Under the pieces are notes generated by a model. That model ran no database searches. It was not told the DNA's origin and worked only from the letters and a program-made list of their open reading frames with translations. Source: an uncultured Clostridia bacterium (GTDB lineage: Bacteria > Bacillota > Clostridia > Christensenellales > Aristaeellaceae). Taken from it: a stretch of DNA of 15,065 nt. Both the position numbers and the translations under genes were made by a program. This document shows positions 1 through 5,401 of the stretch, in pieces. The stretch covers positions 1 to 15,065 of the forward strand of contig CALVTV010000113.1 in NCBI GenBank assembly GCA_944363005.1. The letters run 5' to 3'. The first letter of the stretch is position 1, and every line of letters starts with the position of its first letter.

Positions 1-630
1 CATGAGATGCAGGTTTGGGCGAACCTTGGGTACTTCGTCTTCTTCTGCAATCCGCGTGGCGGCGACGGGCGCGGGGACGACTTTGCGGACATCCGCGGCA
101 AGTACGGCACCATCGATTACGACCACCTGATGCGCTTTACCGACGCCGTTCTCGTGGCCTATCCGCAGATTGACGCGACGCGCGTGGGCGTGACGGGTGG
201 CAGCTATGGCGGCTTCATGACCAACTGGGTCATCGGCCACACCAACCGGTTTGCCGCAGCCGCGTCTCAGCGTTCGATTGCCAACTGGATCTCCAAGAGC
301 AACACCACGGATATCGGATACACGTTCAATGCCGATCAGATGCTCTGTACCGCCTGGAGCGACGTGGAAAAGCTTTGGTTTCATTCGCCGCTCAAGTACG
401 CCGACCGCTGCGTGACGCCGACGCTCTTCATTCACGCGGACGAGGACTATCGCTGCTGGATGGCCGAAGGCCTGCAGATGTTCACCGCGCTCAAGGTCCA
501 CGGCTGTCCGGCGCGGCTGTGCTTGTTCCATGGTGAAAACCACGAGCTCTCCCGTTCGGGAAAACCGAAGCACCGCGAGAGACGGCTTCGCGAAATTACC
601 GAATGGTTTGACCACTATTTGAAACCCTGA
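1..630 (+). CDS. S9 family (prolyl oligopeptidase-like) serine peptidase, C-terminal part
   Basis: This is the 3' end of a gene that begins before the window; the frame is open from base 1 and ends at TGA 628-630, giving 209 residues. It is the alpha/beta-hydrolase catalytic domain of an S9 peptidase (acylaminoacyl-peptidase / prolyl oligopeptidase type), which cleaves short peptides. The nucleophile elbow G-G-S-Y-G-G has its Ser codon at 202-204. The charge-relay Asp lies in H-A-D-E-D-Y-R (codon 445-447) and the catalytic His in G-E-N-H-E-L-S-R-S-G (codon 541-543), with the spacing usual for the family. The N-R-G/N-P-R-G-type oxyanion region is at about 49-63 (N-P-R-G-G-D). The missing upstream part should hold the beta-propeller. 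The gene is followed after 18 nt by ccdA, so the two are probably co-transcribed. The catalytic domain is secure; exact specificity cannot be read. Confidence 0.93.
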   Translation, partial: HEMQVWANLGYFVFFCNPRGGDGRGDDFADIRGKYGTIDYDHLMRFTDAVLVAYPQIDATRVGVTGGSYGGFMTNWVIGHTNRFAAAASQRSIANWISKSNTTDIGYTFNADQMLCTAWSDVEKLWFHSPLKYADRCVTPTLFIHADEDYRCWMAEGLQMFTALKVHGCPARLCLFHGENHELSRSGKPKHRERRLREITEWFDHYLKP

Positions 631-648
631 TAGGCAGGAGGAAAGACC

Positions 649-1320
649 TTGACGTATTTGATCACGTTTCTTGAGGGAATGATCACGTTCATTTCCCCGT
701 GCGTTTTGCCGATGATTCCGGTGTATGTGCTGTATTTTACGGGAGAAGGGCAGGGCGAAACCCGCATGGGCCGCACGCTCGTTCGCGCGCTCGGCTTCGT
801 GCTGGGCTTTACGCTGCTGTTTATTGCCCTTGGCGTGTTCGCCGCGACACTGGGCTCGTTGCTGATCGTCCATCAGACGGCTGTGCACATCGTCACAGGC
901 GCGATTGTCGTGCTCTTTGGGCTGCACTACATGGGCCTGCTCAAAATCGGACTGCTTTCGCGCACGGTTCGACCCGATGTGCAGGTGCAGGCGCGGGGAT
1001 TCTTCTCCTGCGTGCTGCTGGGCGCGGTGTTCGCCGTGGGCTGGTCGCCGTGCACGGGCGCGTTCCTGGGCTCCGCGATGATGCTCGCGGCCAGCCAGAG
1101 CAGCGCCATGCAGGGCATGCTGCTGCTGCTGGCGTATTCGCTGGGGCTTGGCGTGCCGTTTGTGCTCTGCGCTCTGCTCATTGACCAACTCAAGGGCGCG
1201 TTTGCTGTGATCAAGCGCCACTATGCGATCATCAACCGCGTCTGCGGTGCGTTTTTGGTCGTCGTGGGCGTGCTGATGATGACCGGCGTGTTCGCGCGCC
1301 TGTCCGCCATGCTGGCATAA
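649..1320 (+). CDS. ccdA: CcdA-type cytochrome c biogenesis / thiol-disulfide membrane transporter
   Basis: The product is a 223-residue polytopic membrane protein with about six hydrophobic segments. CcdA/DsbD-beta proteins pass electrons from cytoplasmic thioredoxin to extracytoplasmic thiol proteins. The two hallmark Cys motifs are present: I-S-P-C-V-L-P (Cys18) near the first membrane segment and G-W-S-P-C-T-G (Cys135) in the second half, the expected pseudo-symmetric redox pair. The start is TTG at 649, chosen because AGGAGG at 636-641 is well placed and the hydrophobic N terminus starts directly after it. The gene sits 18 nt after the S9 peptidase gene and 12 nt before a thioredoxin-like protein, its natural partner. 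No cytochrome c or haem-ligation gene is visible, so the role may be general periplasm-side thiol reduction (for example of a reductase or Met sulfoxide repair) rather than cytochrome maturation. Confidence 0.92.
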   Translation: MTYLITFLEGMITFISPCVLPMIPVYVLYFTGEGQGETRMGRTLVRALGFVLGFTLLFIALGVFAATLGSLLIVHQTAVHIVTGAIVVLFGLHYMGLLKIGLLSRTVRPDVQVQARGFFSCVLLGAVFAVGWSPCTGAFLGSAMMLAASQSSAMQGMLLLLAYSLGLGVPFVLCALLIDQLKGAFAVIKRHYAIINRVCGAFLVVVGVLMMTGVFARLSAMLA

Positions 1321-1332
1321 GGAGGAGTGACC

Positions 1333-1983
1333 ATGAACAAAAAGATCCTGATTCTGCTCGCTGCGTTTGTGCTGGTGCTGGCCGGAGGAAGCGCGCTGTA
1401 TGCCCGGTTGACGGCTCAGCCGCAACAGTCCGCTGAGCCCGCGCCAACGGCCTATGAAGCCGCCGTGACGCTAGTGCCGCAGACCGAAGAAGCGAAGGAG
1501 ACGCCCGCGCCGCAGCAGGAGAAAACGGCGGAAGTCGCCGGCCCGCAGATGCGCGAGGACCTGGCGCCTGTGTTCACTGTGTACACGGATGACGGCACGT
1601 CGGTGCGCCTGAGCGACATGCGCGGCAAGCCGACGGTGGTCAACTTCTTTGCCAGTTGGTGCGGACCTTGCCAGATGGAGATGCCCTATTTTGAAGAGGC
1701 CTACAAGACGTACGGCGAAGAGATCAACTTCATGATGGTGAACCTGTGCGCGTTCGGCAACGACACCAAGGACAACGCCAAAGCCATGGTCGAAAAAGGC
1801 GGCTGGACATTCCCGGTTTACTTTGACACCGAGGGCGAGGCGGCCATCGCTTACGCCGTGCGCTCAATGCCTACGACAATCTTCGTGTCGGCGGACGGCG
1901 AACTGGTCGGCAAGCAGATCGGTGCGATGAGTCAACAGGCGCTTGCGCAGCAGATTGATTCGCTGCTCGCGTCTGCCCAATGA
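1333..1983 (+). CDS. TlpA/ResA-like membrane-anchored thioredoxin-fold protein
   Basis: The 216-residue protein has an N-terminal Lys pair and one hydrophobic segment (about residues 4-24), then a low-complexity Ala/Pro/Glu/Gln linker to about residue 75, then a TlpA/AhpC-TSA domain. The active site is W-C-G-P-C with Cys110 and Cys113 in the setting N-F-F-A-S-W-C-G-P-C, and the cis-Pro motif S-M-P-T-T lies near the end. It should be an extracytoplasmic disulfide reductase recharged by CcdA directly upstream. There is no lipobox Cys, so it is anchored by an uncleaved segment or released by signal peptidase (A-L-Y-A is a possible site). I chose ATG 1333 over GTG 1327 because GGAGGAG at 1321-1327 is the ribosome site and would overlap GTG 1327. 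Its TGA overlaps an ATG of the next frame, but that ATG lacks a ribosome site. The target protein is unknown. Confidence 0.9.
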   Translation: MNKKILILLAAFVLVLAGGSALYARLTAQPQQSAEPAPTAYEAAVTLVPQTEEAKETPAPQQEKTAEVAGPQMREDLAPVFTVYTDDGTSVRLSDMRGKPTVVNFFASWCGPCQMEMPYFEEAYKTYGEEINFMMVNLCAFGNDTKDNAKAMVEKGGWTFPVYFDTEGEAAIAYAVRSMPTTIFVSADGELVGKQIGAMSQQALAQQIDSLLASAQ

Positions 1984-2003
1984 TGAAGGATGGAGGGAGC
2001 GCC

Positions 2004-2522
2004 GTGGAGGACAACCTGCGCTGTGCGCGGGAGCACCCCGATCTGGTGCTCATCGCGCAGGAGGCGCGCCGGGGCATCTGTTGCCTGGCGCTTTGCGGAG
2101 CAGGCGATGCGCAGTTGCAGGCGCTTTCTGCGCTGGGGGCGTTCTGTGTCTACCAAAGCGGGGAAAACGCCGCGCTGCTCTATGAGCAGGGCAAGGGCGA
2201 TTGGAGCGTTGAGCGGCTCTGCGCTGAGTTGGAAGCGGCTGGACTGCAAGCGGGGCTGAGCGGTCCGTTTGCGCTGGCGGCTTCGGCGCGCGGCTGCATG
2301 CTCAAGGCGCAGCTTGCGCTGGAGACGGGTCTGGCCGTGGCGCCGGGCAGAACGATCTATCCGATGGGTGAGTTCGGAGAGGCGGCGCTCATTCGCGCGG
2401 CCCAAAAGGCGCTTGAAGAACAGGGCTTCATCCCGGAAGACTTTCTGGACGAAGCGCTGCTTCGGATGATGCGGGAAGATCAGGAGCGCAAGACGCATTA
2501 CCTGCCCAGCCTGGATGCGTAG
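2004..2522 (+). CDS. PucR/CdaR-type regulator, 5' part (cut by in-frame TAG)
   Basis: This open segment is the first part of a transcription regulator of the PucR/CdaR (sugar diacid regulator-like) kind. Residues about 70-110 resemble the GGDEF-like CdaR module, with S-G-P-F-A-L-A-A-S-A-R followed by Leu/Ala helices. The 3' end (Y-L-P-S-L-D-A) is the helix that normally leads into the C-terminal helix-turn-helix. The frame ends at TAG 2520-2522, but the same frame continues with L-S-C-G-M-D-M-K-R-A and a full HTH, so this is most likely a broken or recoded single gene of 477 residues. I prefer the GTG start at 2004 (GGAGGG at 1992-1997) over ATG 1980, which overlaps the preceding stop but has no ribosome site. 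It follows the thioredoxin-like gene by 20 nt. Without the HTH this piece alone could not bind DNA in the usual way. Confidence 0.72.
   Translation: MEDNLRCAREHPDLVLIAQEARRGICCLALCGAGDAQLQALSALGAFCVYQSGENAALLYEQGKGDWSVERLCAELEAAGLQAGLSGPFALAASARGCMLKAQLALETGLAVAPGRTIYPMGEFGEAALIRAAQKALEEQGFIPEDFLDEALLRMMREDQERKTHYLPSLDA
2520..2522 (+). other. In-frame amber codon inside the PucR/CdaR-type regulator
   Basis: TAG is codon 173 counted from GTG 2004, and the frame stays open on both sides to TGA 3435-3437. The protein's own second unit reads S-L-Y-A-Y-L-L-H-F-R-D-M-K-R-A, while the first reads S-L-D-A-stop-L-S-C-G-M-D-M-K-R-A. These align without gaps, so the stop occupies a Tyr position (TAT in the second copy) and differs from a Tyr codon by one base. 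It may be a nonsense mutation, a sequencing error or a suppressed codon; the sequence alone cannot separate these. Confidence 0.85.
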
Positions 2523-2534
2523 CTGAGTTGCGGC

Positions 2535-3437
2535 ATGGACATGAAGCGCGCGACGCAGGCGTTGGGCGTGCATCGCAATACGCTCGATTACCGGCTGGCG
2601 CGCATCAGCGAGCGCTTCTCGCTCGACCTGTCGGATGTCAGCACAGGCTTTGAACTGCTGTTTTCCCTCTGGATGATGAAAAAGCTGCCGTTTCAGCCGG
2701 AAGCTGTGTTCGATGCGCCGTTTGACGTCAAGTCCGCGCAGGCGGCGCTGTGGAATCACGTGGAGAGGCGAATTGGCGCGAAATCGGAGCCTATGCAAGC
2801 TTCCTTTGCTTGCGCGCTGATGTGTGTGGGCGTGGAAGCGCTGCCGGACGCTGCGCGGGCAAAGCTGTTGGCCGAGTTGCGCGCGGCATCAGAAGGGATT
2901 GACGTCGCCTTTGCTTTCGACGAATATGTGCTGCTGATGGCGGCAGATCCTCAAGTCATGCAGGCATTTGAGGAGCGAACGGGCCCACTTTGCACGGCAC
3001 AGGGCTGCCCTGTGGTCATCACGCAGGCATTTCCCTGCACGCGCATGGATAAACGCGCGCGCCTTTGCCGCATGGCGCTTTGCGCGGCATCGGGCATGCG
3101 CACGCGCACGCAGGACCTGTGTTCTACGCTCCTGTTCATGGTGATGGAGCAGAGCTGCGCGCTCTCGCCGTATCTATGCGAGGAAGTCATCCGCGTGATG
3201 GACGACGATGCCCAGAAGGGAACGGCGCTCTCGCGTTCGCTTTACGCCTATCTGCTGCACTTCCGGGACATGAAGCGCGCCGCCGGTCAGCTGCGCATGC
3301 ATCGCAACACCATGGAGTACCACATGCGCAAAATCGATGCGATCATTGGTGAGCAAGCCAGCCGTGAACGCCGCTTTATGATGATGTGCACCTACAAGAT
3401 GCTGGCGCTGCCCGAGATCACGCCGCACGGATTATGA
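2535..3437 (+). CDS. PucR/CdaR-type regulator, 3' part with two HTH motifs
   Basis: This open segment starts with a PucR-type helix-turn-helix (M-K-R-A-T-Q-A-L-G-V-H-R-N-T-L-D-Y-R-L) at residues about 3-30. A second sensor-like region follows (about residues 35-235, including D-E-Y-V-L-L-M and T-Q-A-F-P-C-T-R-M-D), and then a second HTH (M-K-R-A-A-G-Q-L-R-M-H-R-N-T-M-E-Y-H-M) at about 245-275. Read with the segment upstream, the whole is a tandem of two units, each a CdaR/GGDEF-like module plus an H-R-N-T helix-turn-helix. ATG 2535 has no good ribosome site and would begin inside the helix preceding the first HTH, so it is unlikely to be a genuine independent start. PucR/CdaR regulators usually activate catabolic genes; the target and ligand here are unknown. 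The gene is followed by a 132-nt gap with a new promoter and no clear terminator. Confidence 0.75.
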   Translation: MDMKRATQALGVHRNTLDYRLARISERFSLDLSDVSTGFELLFSLWMMKKLPFQPEAVFDAPFDVKSAQAALWNHVERRIGAKSEPMQASFACALMCVGVEALPDAARAKLLAELRAASEGIDVAFAFDEYVLLMAADPQVMQAFEERTGPLCTAQGCPVVITQAFPCTRMDKRARLCRMALCAASGMRTRTQDLCSTLLFMVMEQSCALSPYLCEEVIRVMDDDAQKGTALSRSLYAYLLHFRDMKRAAGQLRMHRNTMEYHMRKIDAIIGEQASRERRFMMMCTYKMLALPEITPHGL

Positions 3438-3449
3438 TGCGCATGTGAC

Positions 3450-3463
3450 TGTAAAAAATTACA
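3450..3463. promoter_or_regulatory. Palindrome TGTAA-N4-TTACA upstream of the tat promoter (site 1)
   Basis: TGTAA 3450-3454 and TTACA 3459-3463 form a 5-bp inverted repeat with an AAAA spacer. It is centred 29 bases upstream of the -35 box. The same arms and spacing recur at 3535-3548, which suggests two binding sites for one dimeric regulator. The regulator is not identified. Confidence 0.5.
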
Positions 3464-3484
3464 ACGCAATTTTCGCATAACACC

Positions 3485-3513
3485 TTGCTATTTGAGTTCA
3501 GATGTGCTATACT
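3485..3513 (+). promoter_or_regulatory. Sigma-A-type promoter of the tat operon
   Basis: TTGCTA (3485-3490) and TATACT (3508-3513) are separated by 17 bases, a near-consensus housekeeping promoter. The predicted transcript start is near 3520, about 50 nt before the first tat start codon. An exact 8-base direct repeat TTTGAGTT (3491-3498 and 3528-3535) surrounds the -10 region. Confidence 0.75.
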
Positions 3514-3533
3514 TCGCTCAGTTGAGATTTGAG

Positions 3534-3549
3534 TTGTAAAATCTTACAA
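3534..3549. promoter_or_regulatory. Palindrome TTGTAA-N4-TTACAA just downstream of the tat promoter (site 2)
   Basis: TTGTAA 3534-3539 and TTACAA 3544-3549 are perfect 6-bp arms around AATC. The site lies about 14 bases after the predicted transcript start, the classic position for a repressor, and shares its core with site 1 at a centre-to-centre distance of 85 bases. It could also act in the RNA as a small hairpin, but the arms are short and AT-rich. Confidence 0.55.
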
Positions 3550-3569
3550 AAATGTGGGGAGAGAAACAG

Positions 3570-4025
3570 ATGTCTAAGATCGGAGGCATGGAACTCATCG
3601 TCATTCTGGTGATCGCTTTGTTTGCCATCGGACCGGAACGCATGCCGAAGGCTGCGCGCACATTGGGGCGCGCGATGGCGGCGTTCAAGAAGTCGATGAA
3701 CGAGGCGACGAGCGAGCTGCGCGAGGTGAGCGACGAGTTCAAGGGCGTGACCGATGAAATCGCGAACGCGCAAAAGACCATGAAGAACGCCTTCCTGGAG
3801 GCGGACGAAGAGGTCAAAAAGACGGGCCGGGATATCGACGAAAAGATGAACGGCAAGAAGGCGGACGTTGCGCAGGCGGAAGCAACCGCGCAACAGCCCG
3901 AATCCGAACCGGAGAAGGAGCCGCAGAGCCAGCTGGCGCAGGAAGCTGCGCAGGAAGCGGTTGCACAATCCGCGGATGAGAAAACCGACGATGGTGAGCA
4001 GCATGATGCGCTCGCCGCAGGATAA
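3570..4025 (+). CDS. TatA/TatB-family twin-arginine translocase subunit, TatB-like
   Basis: The 151-residue protein begins with the Tat A/B/E pattern: a short N terminus, one membrane helix (M-E-L-I-V-I-L-V-I-A-L-F-A-I), the G-P hinge at residues 21-22 and an amphipathic helix (P-K-A-A-R-T-L-G-R-A-M-A-A-F-K-K). Glu at position 8 in the helix, G-P-E-R-M-P after the hinge instead of the F-G-P-K-x-L-P of TatA, and a long charged helical tail to about residue 95 are features of TatB. The last 50 residues are a low-complexity Gln/Glu/Ala stretch. TatB binds TatC and receives Tat substrates at the membrane. I chose ATG 3570 (GGGGAGA at 3556-3562) over ATG 3552, which lies within that ribosome site. 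It is the first gene of a three-gene tat operon, 15 nt ahead of the second TatA-family gene. TatA versus TatB is an inference from sequence style. Confidence 0.85.
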   Translation: MSKIGGMELIVILVIALFAIGPERMPKAARTLGRAMAAFKKSMNEATSELREVSDEFKGVTDEIANAQKTMKNAFLEADEEVKKTGRDIDEKMNGKKADVAQAEATAQQPESEPEKEPQSQLAQEAAQEAVAQSADEKTDDGEQHDALAAG

Positions 4026-4040
4026 AGGAGGAACAAAAGT

Positions 4041-4259
4041 ATGGGTAAAATTGGAACGACGGAACTGTTGATCGTATTGGCCATTGTGCTGGTCATCTTT
4101 GGACCGAAGGCGCTTCCGAAGCTGGGCCGTTCCCTGGGCAAGACGCTGGGCGGCTTTAAGAAGGGGCTCAACGAGGATGCCGATGATGATGACGATGAAG
4201 AAGTCGTTGTGGTCAAAAAGAAGAAGTCCGCGCCCAAGGAGGAAAAAGAGGAGGAGTAA
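4041..4259 (+). CDS. tatA: TatA, twin-arginine translocase pore-forming subunit
   Basis: This 72-residue protein has the canonical TatA layout: M-G-K-I-G-T-T-E-L-L-I-V-L then I-V-L-V-I-F-G-P-K-A-L-P-K-L-G-R, an amphipathic helix ending F-K-K-G, and a short charged tail. TatA oligomerises to let folded proteins cross the membrane once TatB and TatC have bound the twin-arginine signal. The tail is unusual, with an Asp/Glu run (residues about 46-54), four Val, a Lys run, then mixed Lys/Glu. AAAGGAGGAAC just upstream (about 4025-4035) is a strong ribosome site. It is co-transcribed with the TatB-like gene before it and tatC 46 nt after it. Confidence 0.93.
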   Translation: MGKIGTTELLIVLAIVLVIFGPKALPKLGRSLGKTLGGFKKGLNEDADDDDDEEVVVVKKKKSAPKEEKEEE

Positions 4260-4305
4260 TCCCCCTCTTTTCTCCGGTCATCAAAACTAAAGCGAGGAAA
4301 TGTCC

Positions 4306-5094
4306 ATGAGCAAGAAAGACAGCCACAATGACGAAGGGAATATGTCCCTTGTAGGCCATCTGCGTGAGGTGCGCAATCGCATCGCATTGGTTTTCGTGGC
4401 GCTGATCATCGCGTTTATCGTGTGCTTTTCCTTCATCAAGCCGCTGGCCAATCTGCTGCTGACGATGGGCAGAGCATACGGATTTCAATACGTGTATCTG
4501 TCTCCGTCGGAGCTGCTCACTTCGTATTTCAAGCTGTCCATGATCGTGGCAGTGGTCGTCATTTCCCCATTGATGCTCTATCAGATTTGGGGATTTGTGG
4601 CGCCTGCGCTGACGCGCCGCGAGAAGAAAGCGATTCTTCCGGCACTCTTTGGCGGGTTGGGGTTCTTTGCCCTCGGCGCGGCGTTCAGCTATTTTGTCGC
4701 GTTGCCGTTCATGATTCAGTTCCTGATCAATTACAGCGCGTCGGATTTCATTCACTCTGCCATTTCGGTGGCCAGCTATCTGGACTTCATGATGGGCATG
4801 TTGCTCACCTTTGGCCTGGTCTTTGAACTGCCGATGCTCGCCTTTGTGCTCTCCAGCTTGGGACTGCTTACGCCGCAGCTGCTGCGCAAAGTGCGTTCGT
4901 ATGCGATTGTGGTGATCTTCATCGTGGCGGCGATCATCACGCCGCCGGACGTCGTGTCTCAGTTCATGATTGCCGTGCCGATGGTGGCCCTCTATGAATT
5001 GAGCATCCTGATTTCTGCCGCAGTGGTGCGCCGTAAGCGCAAGCATGAGGAAGAGGATGACGACGACGAGGACGATGACGACGAGGATGAATGA
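4306..5094 (+). CDS. tatC: TatC, twin-arginine signal-binding translocase subunit
   Basis: The 262-residue protein has six hydrophobic segments and the TatC hallmarks. These are G-H-L-R-E-V-R-N-R near the N terminus (signal-peptide contact region), L-S-P-S-E-L with the conserved Glu in the first outside loop, Y-Q-I-W-G-F-V-A-P-A-L after the second helix, and T-P-P-D-V-V-S-Q near the last pair of helices. TatC recognises the twin-arginine signal and nucleates the translocase. The end is odd: after the last helix and a R-R-K-R-K-H basic patch comes a tail of 14 consecutive Asp/Glu residues. I chose ATG 4306 because GAGG at 4294-4297 is 8 nt from it and only 2 nt from ATG 4300. An intrinsic terminator follows 52 nt downstream, closing the operon. 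No Tat substrate is encoded in the window. Confidence 0.95.
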   Translation: MSKKDSHNDEGNMSLVGHLREVRNRIALVFVALIIAFIVCFSFIKPLANLLLTMGRAYGFQYVYLSPSELLTSYFKLSMIVAVVVISPLMLYQIWGFVAPALTRREKKAILPALFGGLGFFALGAAFSYFVALPFMIQFLINYSASDFIHSAISVASYLDFMMGMLLTFGLVFELPMLAFVLSSLGLLTPQLLRKVRSYAIVVIFIVAAIITPPDVVSQFMIAVPMVALYELSILISAAVVRRKRKHEEEDDDDEDDDDEDE

Positions 5095-5146
5095 TTGACG
5101 CGCGGGATATTGAAAAGTCCGCGAAATGAAAAGTTTGACATGACTC

Positions 5147-5183
5147 AGAGCAGCAGATGAGAATTCTGTTGCTCTTTTTGTTT
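5147..5183 (+). terminator. Intrinsic terminator of the tat operon
   Basis: Arms AGAGCAGCAG (5147-5156) and CTGTTGCTCT (5166-5175) pair over 10 bp with one G-U, with a 9-nt loop. They are followed by TTTTGTTT. The position, 52 nt after tatC, fits the end of the operon. Confidence 0.82.
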
Positions 5184-5238
5184 CATGTGGGGCACGAACG
5201 CGATGCTCTCGGGCGAGGTGGACCCATGTATCAGCCCA

Positions 5239-5272
5239 AATCGCAAAGGAGCTCAAGGCAGATATTGCGATT
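5239..5272. repeat. 8-bp inverted repeat of unknown role upstream of the aminopeptidase promoter
   Basis: AATCGCAA (5239-5246) and TTGCGATT (5265-5272) are perfect arms around an 18-nt loop. There is no U-run, so it is not a terminator, and it lies 53 bases upstream of the -35 box of the next promoter. In the 307-nt gene-free stretch 5095-5401 I see the tat terminator, this repeat, the promoter at 5325-5353 and a weak CGCGGG/TCCGCG pairing at 5101-5123. I see nothing in 5184-5238 and 5273-5324. Confidence 0.4.
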
Positions 5273-5324
5273 GCGTGGCGCGTTATTTTCTGCGAAAACA
5301 GGTCAATTTACTGAGTGTAGAGCA

Positions 5325-5353
5325 TTGAGTCGGGCGCGTTTGGGGTGTATAAT
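5325..5353 (+). promoter_or_regulatory. Sigma-A-type promoter of the M24 aminopeptidase gene
   Basis: TTGAGT (5325-5330) and a perfect TATAAT (5348-5353) are 17 bases apart. The transcript would start near 5360, leaving a leader of about 40 nt that carries the AAAGGAGGAGG ribosome site (5383-5393). Confidence 0.8.
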
Positions 5354-5401
5354 GCAAAAGTGAACAACAAGCCTCGTTGGACAAAGGAGGAGGTATGCGC
5401 G

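Noticed and set aside
1932..2798. Minus-strand open frame over the split regulator (288 codons)
   Set aside because: Considered because the plus-strand gene is broken. The translation has no domain, and the plus strand has clear HTH motifs on both sides of the stop.
5205..5230. T-box-like sequence GAGGTGGACCC in the leader region before the aminopeptidase gene
   Set aside because: It only loosely resembles the T-box AGGGTGGnACCGCG element, it lies upstream of the mapped promoter, no specifier stem or terminator is visible, and an aminopeptidase is not a typical target.
4213..5256. Minus-strand open frame over tatA-tatC (347 codons)
   Set aside because: It covers the end of tatA, tatC and the terminator and gives a His/Arg/Glu-rich product with no family features and no ribosome site.
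5157..5363. Small plus-strand frame of 68 codons after tatC
   Set aside because: It starts inside the tat terminator hairpin, runs through the next promoter, has no ribosome site and has no recognisable protein features.
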